Origin: Roseiarcus sp963833955 | Lineage (GTDB): Bacteria; Pseudomonadota; Alphaproteobacteria; Rhizobiales; Beijerinckiaceae | Length of the DNA: 64,000 bases | Assembly (NCBI GenBank): GCA_963833955.1 | Contig: CAWHZY010000006.1 | Location: 1-64,000, forward strand | Direction of reading: 5' to 3' | Notes under the pieces: generated by a model | What the model was told of the DNA's origin: nothing | The model's database searches: none | The model's input: only the letters and a program-made list of their open reading frames with translations | Shown here: positions 9,022-18,138 of the stretch, one piece after another | How positions within the stretch are numbered: position 1 is the first letter of the stretch | Layout of the letters: every line of letters begins with the position of its first letter | Position numbers and translations under genes: made by a program

Positions 9022-9773
9022 CGGCTGCTCCCATGCAGCGCCTCTTGCGCGACGTTGACGAACAAATCGTCGAGACTTTCCGCGCCGTGCTCCGCGGGCA
9101 GCGTCTTCGGGTCGCCTTCGAGCACGATCCGGCCATGCGACAGGAACAGCACCCGATCGCAGACCGCCTGCACCTCGTACATGTTGTGGCTCGTCCACAA
9201 CACGCCGCAGATTCCATTGTCGACGAATTTGGCGATGCCGGCGCGGATGTCGCGCGCGTTCGAGGGATCGATCGAGGCGGTCGGCTCATCGAGCAGGAGC
9301 AGCCGTGGCTTGTTGAGCATCGCCTTGGCCAGGCTGAGCCGCGTCTGTTCGCCCGACGACAGAACCCCAGCCTTGGTCCTTCGGTAACGCACGAGATCAT
9401 AGACGTTGAGCAGCTTCTCGATTCGCGCCGAGAGATTTTTCACCGCATAGAGCATGCCGAATACGCGCATGTTCTGCTCGACGGTGAGATTGCCGGGCAG
9501 CGGCGCATAGACCGCCGCGAAGTTGGTGCAGGATAAAGCTTTGGTCCGGTCGGCCGCGAGGTCTACGCCTTCGATCTCGATCCGGCCGCCGCTCGGCTCG
9601 AGCACGCCCAGGATCATGTTGATCGTCGTCGTCTTGCCCGCGCCATTCGGGCCAAGCAGGCCGACAATTTCGCCCGGCGCGACATGGAAGCTGACGCCGT
9701 CCACCGCCCGCACGTCGCCGAACGACTTTTCCAGGCGCTCGACCTTAAGGACGCAGGGAACCGGCGGAATCAT
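9018..9773 (-). CDS. ABC transporter ATP-binding protein
   Basis: This 251-residue nucleotide-binding subunit partners the ABC-2 permease that overlaps its stop codon. Walker A is GPNGAGKTT (41-49), the signature is SSGEQTRLSLA (a variant of LSGGQ), Walker B is LLLLDEPTASIDPS, and the H-loop is LWTSHNM. ATG 9773 is preferred. An in-frame TTG at 9809 would add 12 residues that do not look conserved. The protein drives export across the inner membrane. Confidence 0.92.
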   Translation of the reverse strand: MIPPVPCVLKVERLEKSFGDVRAVDGVSFHVAPGEIVGLLGPNGAGKTTTINMILGVLEPSGGRIEIEGVDLAADRTKALSCTNFAAVYAPLPGNLTVEQNMRVFGMLYAVKNLSARIEKLLNVYDLVRYRRTKAGVLSSGEQTRLSLAKAMLNKPRLLLLDEPTASIDPSNARDIRAGIAKFVDNGICGVLWTSHNMYEVQAVCDRVLFLSHGRIVLEGDPKTLPAEHGAESLDDLFVNVAQEALHGSSR

Positions 9774-9854
9774 GCCGCGTCGTATCGGGCGGCCCGGAGG
9801 GCGCGTCAAGCCGCGGTGGAAACGCTCCGCGCATGACTCGCCCCCCGTATTGCC

Positions 9855-10880
9855 TCACGGCTGCCCGCTTCCTCCGGCCGAGCCGTAGACCTGGCCGGTC
9901 GCGTAGCTTGCGTCGGACATCCCCAATTGGACGTAGATCGACCCAAGCTCTGCAGGCTGGCCGGGCCGACCGAGCGGCGTCTGCCCGCCGAACTTCTCCA
10001 GCTTTTCCTGCGTGGCGCCGCCGCTCACTTGCAACGGCGTCCAGATCGGACCCGGCGCAACCGCGTTCACCCGAATGCCCTTCGAGGCGAGTTGCTTCGC
10101 CAGCGACTTCACATAATTCATGATCGCAGCCTTCGTCTGGGCATAGTCATAGAGATCGGGCGACGGGTCGTAGGCTTGCTCGGAGGCGGTGCCGATAATG
10201 GCCGAGCCCGGCGGCATATGCTGCAAAGCTGCCTTGATGATCCAGAACGGCGCGTAGATGTTCGTTTTCATCGTCGCGTCAAAATCCTCGGTCGAGATAT
10301 CCAGGATCGAGGCGCGGGTCTGTTGCCGTCCCGCGTTGCTGACAAGGATATCGAGGCCGCCGAGACCATCCACAGCTTCCGCGACAAGGCGCTTGCAGAA
10401 GGCTTCGTCGCGAATGTCGCCAGGAATCGACAACGCCGTTCGACCCTCGGCTTTCATGAGTTCGATAACCTCGCGGGCGTCTTCCTCCTCGGCTGGCAGG
10501 TGGTTGATCGCGACGTCCGCCCCCTCGCGCGCGAAAGCGATCGCCGCGGCGCGGCCCATGCCGGAATCCCCGCCGGTGATCAAAGCCTTTCGGCCAGCAA
10601 GCCGACCCGACCCACGGTAGGAGGCCTCGCCGTGATCGGGGCGGGGATCCATCCGGCTCGCGAGGCCTGGCCAAGGCTGCTCCTGCCGCCGAAACGGCGG
10701 CTTCGGGTGCTTGGTTCGTGGATCCTGCGGGGCCTCAGGAGCCGGCGTCTCGTCTTGCGTCGAAAGGGGCCGTTCCTTGGAACTCTGCGCAAACGCCGGT
10801 GCGGCGGCGGCCACGAGGCCAAAGCTGCCGGCGCCGACAATGGCGCGGCGGGAATGGGGAAAGCGTTCGTCCGAATTCAT
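9855..10880 (-). CDS. SDR family oxidoreductase with twin-arginine signal
   Basis: This 341-residue protein has a short-chain dehydrogenase domain from about residue 90: TGGDSGMGRA for NAD(P), NAGRQQ, a catalytic Ser in GTASEQAYDP, and YAQTK for Tyr and Lys. It resembles the YhdF/YdaD-type stress SDRs. The N-terminus carries SRRAIVGAGSFG followed by a hydrophobic Ala-rich stretch and AFAQ, a twin-arginine export signal, then a Pro-rich spacer of about 55 residues. Export of a folded, cofactor-loaded enzyme through Tat is plausible. It lies on the minus strand between the exporter and the cyclase. Substrate unknown. Confidence 0.88.
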   Translation of the reverse strand: MNSDERFPHSRRAIVGAGSFGLVAAAAPAFAQSSKERPLSTQDETPAPEAPQDPRTKHPKPPFRRQEQPWPGLASRMDPRPDHGEASYRGSGRLAGRKALITGGDSGMGRAAAIAFAREGADVAINHLPAEEEDAREVIELMKAEGRTALSIPGDIRDEAFCKRLVAEAVDGLGGLDILVSNAGRQQTRASILDISTEDFDATMKTNIYAPFWIIKAALQHMPPGSAIIGTASEQAYDPSPDLYDYAQTKAAIMNYVKSLAKQLASKGIRVNAVAPGPIWTPLQVSGGATQEKLEKFGGQTPLGRPGQPAELGSIYVQLGMSDASYATGQVYGSAGGSGQP

Positions 10881-10951
10881 CTGCGATCTCCTCGATTGAC
10901 GGGAGAACGCCCGCGCCTGCGGTTTGTTGCGGACGCGTTCAGTCGAACGCG

Positions 10952-12167
10952 TTAACCGGCCAGAGGGCTTTCAAGAACATCGAGCGTGAAGAGTTCCTGC
11001 GGCCTGCCCACGCCGCGCAAAGCGAAGCGCCCCACGGACGCGAACGTGGGGTCGGAACACGATTGCGCGAACGCCGCCGAGAGGAGGATCGGCTGATCCA
11101 CCGACCGGCACATGGCGGCGATGCGGCTCACCTCGTTGACCGCCGGTCCGACGACGGTGAAATCGAGGCGCTCCTTGCTGCCGATATTGCCGTAGAAGAC
11201 CTCGCCGAAGTGGAGGCCGAGATACATTTCGGTCCAAGGCAAGCCTTTTTCGGACCGGCGCGCGTTCAAGGCGGCGACCGCCTTGCGCGCGGCGCCTGCG
11301 GCGTCGAGCGCGGCCGCGCAAGCCCGACTTCGTTCCTCAGCCGGGAAGATCGCAAGCACGCCGTCGCCGATCAGCTTCAGAACGTCGCCGGAATGCTCGT
11401 GGATCGACGAGACGATGGCCTCGGCATAGTCGTTGAGGAGCGGAATGATCTCCTCGGGCGCCGAGGTGTCGGAGATGCGGGTGTAATTGCGCAAATCGCT
11501 GAACCACAAAACCGTGTTGATCCGGTCGGCGACGCCCCGCTCGATCCGGCCCCGCAACACCCGCCGGCCGGCGTCGCGTCCGAGATAAGTCTCGACCAGC
11601 GTCTCGGCGATGCGAGCCAGGGAGACGGCTTTGATCGCAAGCCCGAGGAAGGGCGAGAGGCGCTTCAGGGCGCCGAGTTCATCATCGCTAAATCCTTCAG
11701 CTCGATCCGTCGTCCAATAGGAATACACACAATCCATCTCGCCGATCGCGCCGTCTTCGGCGAAGCGGTTGATGATCGCGACATAGTCCGTGAACTTCGC
11801 CTCGCGAAACTCCGCGAAGGAAGGGAATTCAGCTTCGGTTTCCGCGGTCACACGCAGGCGCAACATCAATTCGCCGCTGTTAAAAAGCCGGTAAAGAGGG
11901 CTTGTCCGCCACCGTTCCGCCGCCTCTCCCTCGGCGGTTCGCCCGTATTCGGTCAGCGTCGCGTCCGGCTTTTCCTTTTCCCAGCGAAACGCCCGCCCCT
12001 CGTGAATGGGGTGGAGCGTGTCGATGAGGATCATCACGCGCGCAAGCGGCAATCCGCCCGCGACGCGCGCGGCTGCAAAACCCTTCGACCAGCGCAGTCT
12101 CGGTCCGTCCCTCAAGCCCCGCTTTCGCGAGCCAGGTCGCAAGCTTGGCGATCTCGGCTTCGGTCAT
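10952..12167 (-). CDS. Class III adenylate/guanylate cyclase; frame broken near 12067
   Basis: The protein has about 404 residues. An N-terminal region of about 200 residues (with LARVMILIDTLHPIHEGRAF) precedes the catalytic domain, where the two metal-binding aspartates lie in WFSDLRNYTRISD and IGDGVLAIF. The ERLDFTVVGPAVNEVSR segment is the substrate and transition-state region. ATG 12167 (MTEAEIAKLATWL) opens the protein, and one extra base in the CG-rich run at 12063-12071 puts the rest in another frame. Deleting it gives EGFCSRAVAGGLPLAR, a smooth join. It would make cAMP (or cGMP) in response to a signal sensed by the N-terminal part. Confidence 0.87.
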
Positions 12168-12491
12168 GGGACGATCATAGTTGGTCTGGGACGCGAGGCC
12201 AACGCGCGGCGCCCGATGCGGCAGAGGACTGCGCCCCGGCCACGCCATAAGTACAACAGGTCAGCATTGTTAGGGCCTTGTGCTTCCGTATTGGAGTCGC
12301 TATTTGACCTGCGCAGACGAGGATCGCGAAGAACCTCTATTGAGGGTCAGATACGGGGGGAACGATCGGCGTTTCGCCAAGAACGAGGGTCGTGGCGGCG
12401 GGGCGAGCGGCGTCTCGCTCTGCCCCGGCGTCGACCTTGACCCGAGCCCCGTGTTCGCATTGACGCGACCCATTTTCCAAAGGAGTTTTTG
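12168..12491. other. 324-bp divergent intergenic region
   Basis: This is the gap between the divergently transcribed cyclase and peroxiredoxin genes. I see no convincing gene. The only clear signal is the AGGAG ribosome-binding site at 12481-12485. Promoters for both genes must lie here, but no strong -35/-10 pair was recognised. Confidence 0.5.
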
Positions 12492-13151
12492 ATGTCCCTT
12501 CGCCTCAACGACACTGCTCCTGACTTCACCGCCGAAACCACGCACGGCAAGATCAACTTTCACGAATGGATCGGCGACAAGTGGGCGATCCTGTTTTCCC
12601 ATCCAAAGGACTTCACCCCGGTCTGCACGACCGAGCTCGGCTATATGGCGAGGATCGAGCCCGACTTCACCAAGCGCAACACCAAGCTCATCGGCTTGAG
12701 CGTCGATCCAAGCGAGTCCCATGCGCGTTGGCTCGCCGACATCGAGGAGACCCAAGGCGCTAAGGTGAACTACCCGATCATCGCCGACAAAGATCTCGCG
12801 GTCTCCAAGCTTTACAGCATGCTGCCGGCCGAAGAGCCCGGCACATCGGAGGGGCGCACGGCGGCGACCAACCAGGCCGTGCGTTCGGTGTTCGTCATCG
12901 GGCCCGACAAGAAGATCAAGCTCATGCTGACCTATCCGATGAGCACGGGCCGCAATTTCGATGAGATCCTGCGCGTGGTCGATTCCATGCAGCTCACCGC
13001 GAAGCACAAGGTGTCGACGCCGGTGAACTGGAAGCACGGCGACGACGTCATCATTTCCGGCTCCGTCAACGACGACGACGCCAAGAAGCTGTTTCCGGAA
13101 GGCTGGCGCTCGCCGAAGCCCTATATCCGGATCGTCAAGCAGCCGGTCTGA
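12492..13151 (+). CDS. 1-Cys peroxiredoxin (Prx6 class)
   Basis: This 219-residue cytosolic thiol peroxidase reduces hydrogen peroxide and organic hydroperoxides. The peroxidatic cysteine is C45 in DFTPVCTTELG. The long C-terminal dimerisation arm with PVNWKHGDDVIISGSV is diagnostic for the Prx6/1-Cys branch and distinguishes it from AhpC. ATG 12492 follows an AGGAG ribosome-binding site by six bases. No reductase (ahpF or ahpD) is adjacent, as is normal for this class. It is divergent from the cyclase gene. Confidence 0.95.
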   Translation: MSLRLNDTAPDFTAETTHGKINFHEWIGDKWAILFSHPKDFTPVCTTELGYMARIEPDFTKRNTKLIGLSVDPSESHARWLADIEETQGAKVNYPIIADKDLAVSKLYSMLPAEEPGTSEGRTAATNQAVRSVFVIGPDKKIKLMLTYPMSTGRNFDEILRVVDSMQLTAKHKVSTPVNWKHGDDVIISGSVNDDDAKKLFPEGWRSPKPYIRIVKQPV

Positions 13152-13397
13152 ACCGTGGGACGCTCGCGGCCGCGCTAGTTCTGAGCGGCTCCCCCGAGGG
13201 AAGGCGCCGCGGCTATACCGCCGAAGCAATCGCAGAAGTCTCGGCGGCGCCTGGATGCACGTGCGCCACTGTTGCGTCGCGCTCGTTAAGCTCAACCGAA
13301 AATTAGTTCGTGACCTTCGCAGGGAGCAGCGTACAAATCTATCTGCGTACGACTTGTCGTAAACTAGAGTTGGACGATCGCAGCGGGGCAGAGCGCA

Positions 13398-14666
13398 ATG
13401 CGGATTTGGCTGTTCGTCGCTTCGGCGCTTTTCGGCGCCGTGTCGTTCTCTCCGAGACCGGCGCGCGCCGATGATGCGGCCGTCACAGCGCAACTGCAGC
13501 AGGTCCTCGACGCCTACGTCAAGGATCGCGCGTCGATCGAAGGGCTTTCCGGCGCCGCATTAGAGGTGGACCGCGGCGCGGGCAAACCGATCCTTGCGAT
13601 CTATGCCGGCGACAACGGGCTCAGCGACAAGAAGCCGATCGGTCCTGACACTCTGTTCGACATCGGCAGCAACACCAAGGAATTCACCTCCGCGCTGATC
13701 CTCAAGCTCGAAGCCGCTGGCGAACTCGACATCGACGACACGATCGGGAAATGGCTGCCGCAATATCCGGCCTGGAAGGATGTCACCATCCGCTCACTCC
13801 TGCAGATGACGAGCCCGATTCCGAACTATTCGGAGACGGTCGCCATCGGCGAGATCGAGGTCGCCGACCTCCATCATCAGTTCAGCGGCAAGGATCTGAT
13901 CGGCTTTGTCGATCCCGCGAACGGCGCCCATTTTCCGCCCGCCACTGGCTGGTTCTATTCCAACACCAACTACATTCTTGCGGGCCTCATCATCGAGGCG
14001 GCGTCAGGCATGAATTACGAGCAGGCGCTGACGACGATGATCCTCGAGCCGCTCGGCTTGCACGACACCTTCTACGCTGACGGATCGAATCCCGGGCCTG
14101 CGGCCGCGGGCCCCGTGATGTCGCGCGTGCCTCGCGCGCTCTACCTTTTGCAGGACTGCCTCGGTTACCAGCCGGAGCCTTGCAAGGTCTCGACGCTCGC
14201 GCCGCTCATCGGCAAGGACATGCGGCTGCAGAACCGCTCCTGGGCCGCGGAGGCGGGCGCCATCATCTCGAACCCGCACGATCTGGGCTTATGGATCCGC
14301 GCGCTCTTCGAAAAGCGCGTAGTTCCCGCAAAGCAACTCGAGGAGATGACCACGCTGGTCTCGAACAAGACAGGCCTGCCTCTTCAGGAAGTCTCCGCCG
14401 ATGAGCCGGTCGGCTTCGGTCTTGGCCTCGGCCGCTTCCATCGAAAGGAACTGGGCGGCGCCTATTGGTTCTATGAGGGCGAAACGCTCGGCTTCCGGAC
14501 GATCTTCGCCTATTGGCCGCAGTTCGATCTCCTCATCACGGGGTCCGTCAACAGCCGGCCGCCGAACGGCGAGGACAAGTTCGGCCCCTCCGTGATCGGG
14601 GACGCATTCATGGCGCTGCAGCAGGCTGGGCTACCGGACGGCGCTACCAAACCCGCCGCAAAATAA
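13398..14666 (+). CDS. Periplasmic serine hydrolase of the beta-lactamase/class C PBP fold
   Basis: This 422-residue protein has a signal peptide (1-25, cut after SPRPARA). The SxxK motif is S91-N-T-K94 in DIGSNTKEFTSAL and the YxN motif is Y187-S-N189 in FYSNTNY, so the serine acyl-enzyme machinery is intact. Members act as D-Ala-D-Ala peptidases, esterases or beta-lactamases, and sequence alone does not choose among them. It is monocistronic. The 246 bp before it hold no gene I can support. Confidence 0.88.
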   Translation: MRIWLFVASALFGAVSFSPRPARADDAAVTAQLQQVLDAYVKDRASIEGLSGAALEVDRGAGKPILAIYAGDNGLSDKKPIGPDTLFDIGSNTKEFTSALILKLEAAGELDIDDTIGKWLPQYPAWKDVTIRSLLQMTSPIPNYSETVAIGEIEVADLHHQFSGKDLIGFVDPANGAHFPPATGWFYSNTNYILAGLIIEAASGMNYEQALTTMILEPLGLHDTFYADGSNPGPAAAGPVMSRVPRALYLLQDCLGYQPEPCKVSTLAPLIGKDMRLQNRSWAAEAGAIISNPHDLGLWIRALFEKRVVPAKQLEEMTTLVSNKTGLPLQEVSADEPVGFGLGLGRFHRKELGGAYWFYEGETLGFRTIFAYWPQFDLLITGSVNSRPPNGEDKFGPSVIGDAFMALQQAGLPDGATKPAAK

Positions 14667-14720
14667 CTATAATAGCCGTTGAAGACGGCCCGCCTTGGAG
14701 CGGCGCGACGGAGGCCCTCG

Positions 14721-15779
14721 ATGATCTTCCGGCAATTGTTCGACAGCGTCTCGAGCACCTATAGCTATGTCCTCGCCAGCCGCCGTGGCGGCGAAGCGCT
14801 CATCATCGATCCGGTGCTGGAGAAGGTCGACCGCTATCTCAAGCTGATGGAGGAGCTCGATCTCAAACTCGTGAAGGCCGTCGACACGCATCTGCACGCC
14901 GACCACATCACCGGCTTGGGCGCGCTGCGCGACCGAACGCGCTGCATCACGGTCATGGGCGAGCAGAGCAACGTCGACGTTGTGTCGATGCGGATTGGAG
15001 ACGGCGACAAGCTCGGCGTCGAGGGCCTGAGCCTCGATGTGCTGTACACGCCTGGCCACACCGACGATTCCTACAGCTTCCATTTCGGCGATCGCGTTTT
15101 CACCGGCGACACGCTGCTCATCCGCGGCACCGGCCGCACCGACTTCCAGAATGGCGATTCCCGCGCCCAATACGAAAGCCTGCAGCGCCTGATGCGGCTG
15201 CCGGAGGAGACGCTCGTCTTTCCCGCGCACGATTATAAAGGCGACACGGTCAGCACGATCGGCGAGGAAAAGCGCTTCAATCCGCGCCTCCAGGTTCGCG
15301 ACGCCGACGACTATGCGAGGCTGATGGAAAGCCTGCATCTGCCCAACCCGAAAATGATGGACGTCGCCGTTCCCGCCAACATCCATCAGGGGCTGCATCA
15401 GGAAGATGTGGCGCGCAAGGGCTGGGCCTTTTCGGCTGGGGATGCCAAGAGGCTTCTCGGGCGCCCGGACGTCGCGCTGGTCGACCTGCGCGAGAAGCGC
15501 GAACGGGAGCGGACCGGCGCCATTCCGGGCTCGCTTCATGCGCCCTATGGCGAACTTCAGGACAATATCGCCGAGGGCGGCCTCATCCACGAACTCGCGC
15601 GGTCGGGCAAGACGGTCGTGTTCTATTGCGCCTTCGGCGAGCGCTCGGCGATGGCGGTGCAGGCGGCGCAGGATCAGGGGCTCGCGACGAGCCGCCACAT
15701 CGAGGGCGGAATGTCGGCCTGGACGAAAGCAGGCGGCGCGACGGGCCGAACCTTCTCGGCGCAGCCTTCACGATCTTAA
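14721..15779 (+). CDS. Persulfide dioxygenase-rhodanese fusion
   Basis: This 352-residue two-domain enzyme has an N-terminal metallo-beta-lactamase fold (about 1-230) with the metal motif THLHADH (H57, H59, D61, H62), and GTGRTDFQ, characteristic of ETHE1-type persulfide dioxygenases. These oxidise glutathione persulfide to sulfite. The C-terminal rhodanese domain (about 250-345) has its catalytic cysteine in FYCAFGERS (about C303). The fusion couples sulfite and persulfide chemistry in sulfide detoxification. ATG 14721 follows a GGAGG site. In-frame codons further upstream lack family similarity. Confidence 0.9.
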   Translation: MIFRQLFDSVSSTYSYVLASRRGGEALIIDPVLEKVDRYLKLMEELDLKLVKAVDTHLHADHITGLGALRDRTRCITVMGEQSNVDVVSMRIGDGDKLGVEGLSLDVLYTPGHTDDSYSFHFGDRVFTGDTLLIRGTGRTDFQNGDSRAQYESLQRLMRLPEETLVFPAHDYKGDTVSTIGEEKRFNPRLQVRDADDYARLMESLHLPNPKMMDVAVPANIHQGLHQEDVARKGWAFSAGDAKRLLGRPDVALVDLREKRERERTGAIPGSLHAPYGELQDNIAEGGLIHELARSGKTVVFYCAFGERSAMAVQAAQDQGLATSRHIEGGMSAWTKAGGATGRTFSAQPSRS

Positions 15780-15863
15780 AGCCGCCATCGCCAATCCACC
15801 GCCCGAATGTTCCCACGGCGTACAGCTCAGCGGACCCGTTTGCGCTTCGCCCGCCTGTCTGGT

Positions 15864-15886
15864 AGAACGGTTTACTAGATCGTTCC
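15864..15886. promoter_or_regulatory. Candidate LacI-family operator upstream of the LacI gene
   Basis: GAACG and CGTTC flank an 11-base AT-rich centre (GTTTACTAGAT), 17 bp before the LacI start. Symmetry and position suggest autoregulation, but the match to the usual central CG of LacI-family sites is imperfect. Confidence 0.4.
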
Positions 15887-15902
15887 ACTGATCGAACAAC
15901 AA

Positions 15903-17009
15903 ATGCCCTCTCGAGCCAGCATTCGTGACGTCGCCGCTCTGGCTGGCACTTCGATCAGCACGGTGTCCAACCTCCTCAACGGACGGCCGCACAGGATGCG
16001 CTCGGACACGGTCCAACGCATCGAGGCGGCGATTGAAAGTCTTGACTATCGGCCGAACCGCTCGGCCCGCACGCTGAAGACCGGCTTCACGCCTGCGATC
16101 GGGCTGCTTGTTCCCTCCGTCGCCAATCCCTTCCACGGCGCGATGGCCCACGCCGTTGAGCTTGCCGCGCAGGCTCGCGGCTTTCAGGTGCTGCTCGGCA
16201 ATACGCTTCGCGACCCGGCGCGCGAGCGACAATGCGCCGCCGGCTTCTTCGCCTTCGGCATCCGCGGCGTGATCGCGACTTCGTCGCCCTTCGATTTGGA
16301 GCATTTCGACGATCTGATTGGACGTGGTCTCTCGGTCGTGGCGCTCGACATGGTCAACAGCAACGCGGACGGCGAGCGCGTCATGGATAGCGTGTCGATG
16401 GACAACCATCGCGCCGGATATCTTGCGACGCAGCACCTCATCGATCTCGGCCACAGGCGGATTGGCTACGTTTCCGGCGCGACGCCAACGATGTCGCGGC
16501 GCGATCGGCTGAACGGGTACAGGGCGGCGCTTCTCGCGGCGAACATCAAGAGTGATCCGACGCTCGTCGCGGCGGGAGAGAGCGCTTCGGGCTATGACGA
16601 CATCCACGCCGCCGAGCACGGCCGTTCCGCCGCTCTGTCGCTGCTTGCCCTGCCCGACCCCCCGACCGCCCTCGTTGCGCTCAACGACATGCATGCGGTC
16701 GGCGCTTGCGCGGCGGTGCGCGAGATCGGCCGCATTGTGCCGGATCATGTTTCAGTGGTCGGGATCGACGACATCAATCTGGCGGCGTTGCTGGACCCGC
16801 CGCTGACCACCGTGCGCCATCCGATCAAAGCGTTGAGCGAGGCCGCGGTCGACCTTCTCGTCAACCGCATCGAAGCCAGGGAACACGGGCCCTCGCGTCA
16901 GATCGTTTTCGAGCCAGCGCTTGTCGTTCGCGGGTCGACCGCGGCTCACGCAAAGACCAAGACTGTCTCAGGCAACCGCCGGCTCACTCGCTCGGCGGTG
17001 AATGCGTGA
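15903..17009 (+). CDS. LacI family transcriptional regulator
   Basis: This 368-residue regulator starts RASIRDVAALAGTSISTVS, the helix-turn-helix and hinge of LacI/GalR proteins (residues 3-50), with SARTLKTGFTPAIGLLVP leading into the periplasmic-binding-like effector domain. It lies 38 bp upstream of a sugar ABC importer on the same strand. An AAACGTTT site lies between them, so it most likely represses the importer until the transported sugar or derivative is present. Confidence 0.93.
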   Translation: MPSRASIRDVAALAGTSISTVSNLLNGRPHRMRSDTVQRIEAAIESLDYRPNRSARTLKTGFTPAIGLLVPSVANPFHGAMAHAVELAAQARGFQVLLGNTLRDPARERQCAAGFFAFGIRGVIATSSPFDLEHFDDLIGRGLSVVALDMVNSNADGERVMDSVSMDNHRAGYLATQHLIDLGHRRIGYVSGATPTMSRRDRLNGYRAALLAANIKSDPTLVAAGESASGYDDIHAAEHGRSAALSLLALPDPPTALVALNDMHAVGACAAVREIGRIVPDHVSVVGIDDINLAALLDPPLTTVRHPIKALSEAAVDLLVNRIEAREHGPSRQIVFEPALVVRGSTAAHAKTKTVSGNRRLTRSAVNA

Positions 17010-17017
17010 GGCAGTAG

Positions 17018-17025
17018 AAACGTTT
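17018..17025. promoter_or_regulatory. LacI-type operator core before the ABC importer
   Basis: The palindrome AAACGTTT, set in AGAAACGTTTTAG, fits the AACGTT core of LacI/GalR-family operators. It lies in the 38 bp between the LacI gene and the solute-binding protein gene, next to an AAGGGAGG ribosome-binding site. Confidence 0.55.
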
Positions 17026-17047
17026 TAGCACGAAAGGGAGGAAAACG

Positions 17048-18034
17048 ATGGATACGAAGCGCATCAACGTCTTCAAAGCCGCGTGCGCGACGGGGTCGCT
17101 CGCCGCCGCGATATTTGCGCTCAGTGCGAGCGCGTCGGCCGCGGACTCGGCGACCCAGGGAAAGGAGATCGCGTTCGTGCCGGGCGTCGTTGGCAACGCC
17201 TTCTACATCAGCATGGAATGCGGCATCCGCTCGGAAGCGAAGAAATACGGTTTCACCGTTAAAATGCAGGGCGCGCAGCAGTTCGATCCCGCTCTGCAGA
17301 CCCCAATCGTCAATGGCGTCGTGGCCGCCAATCCCGCCGGATTGCTGATCGCGCCGACAAACTCCAAGGCGCTGTTTGGACCTATTTCCGCCGCTGCAGA
17401 CGCGGGCATAAAGGTGGCGCTTGTCGATACGGCGCTGGACGACGCGAGCAAGGTCGTGACATCGATCGCAACCGACAATTCCGCGGGCGGAGCGGCGGCG
17501 GCCGACGCGCTCGCCAAGCTGATCGGCGAGAAGGGCGAAGTGATGGTGATCGCGTTCCAGGCCGGCGCCAGCACCTCCGATCAGCGCCAGAAGGGCTTCG
17601 AGGAAGAGATCAGGAAATACCCGAACATCAAATACGTCGGGTTCCAGATCTCGAACAACGATCCGGCGAAAGCCGCCGCCGAAGTCTCATCGACGCTCGC
17701 GGCCCATCCCGACCTCGCCGGCATCTTCGCCACCAATGACCGCTCGGCCGAGGGCGCCGCGACCGGACTTCGCAACGCGAACAAGGTTGGTGAAGTCAAG
17801 GTGGTGGGCTTCGACGCGGGACCATCTCAGGTGAAGCAGCTCGAAGACGGCCTCGTGCAGGCGCTCATCGGCCAAAGCCCCTATCAGATCGGGGTCGACG
17901 GCGTCGATGCGATCGCCAAGTCGCTCATGGGACAAAGCGTCGAGCACAAGGTGACGACGGGCACGGTGACGATCACCAAGGAGAACCTGCACGCTCCGGA
18001 GACGAAGAAAGGCCTCTATCTCGACAAGTGCTGA
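17048..18034 (+). CDS. Sugar ABC transporter substrate-binding protein
   Basis: This 328-residue periplasmic binding protein (Peripla_BP_4, RbsB-like) has a signal peptide (about 1-32, ending SASASA). It has a two-lobed domain with GKEIAFVPGVVGNAFYIS at the start and the hinge-type FATNDRSAEGAATGL and VVGFDAGPSQV in the second lobe. It delivers a sugar or sugar-like ligand to the permease at 18900. A strong AAGGGAGG site precedes ATG 17048. A stable hairpin after its stop probably keeps its expression above that of the membrane parts. Confidence 0.93.
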   Translation: MDTKRINVFKAACATGSLAAAIFALSASASAADSATQGKEIAFVPGVVGNAFYISMECGIRSEAKKYGFTVKMQGAQQFDPALQTPIVNGVVAANPAGLLIAPTNSKALFGPISAAADAGIKVALVDTALDDASKVVTSIATDNSAGGAAAADALAKLIGEKGEVMVIAFQAGASTSDQRQKGFEEEIRKYPNIKYVGFQISNNDPAKAAAEVSSTLAAHPDLAGIFATNDRSAEGAATGLRNANKVGEVKVVGFDAGPSQVKQLEDGLVQALIGQSPYQIGVDGVDAIAKSLMGQSVEHKVTTGTVTITKENLHAPETKKGLYLDKC

Positions 18035-18061
18035 GGCGGCGCGTGCGCCGACTTCGAGCGC

Positions 18062-18086
18062 GGCCGCCTGCGATCGACAGGCGGCC
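18062..18086 (+). terminator. Hairpin between binding-protein and ATPase genes
   Basis: GGCCGCCTG, a 7-base loop and CAGGCGGCC make a perfect 9-bp G+C stem 28 bp after the binding-protein stop. No T-run follows, so it is more likely an mRNA-stabilising or attenuating hairpin than a full terminator, as is common after solute-binding protein genes. Confidence 0.6.
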
Positions 18087-18138
18087 GATCAAAGCAACAC
18101 GATCAAGAGGACAGACGTGTCGGTGTTCGAGGTGAGCC

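Noticed and set aside
5798..9400. A single minus-strand frame of 1200 codons joining part of the ABC ATPase region to the pseudo-caspase
   Set aside because: The first part is out of frame with the ATPase and permease, which have clear motifs. Only the middle part, from 8104, is real.
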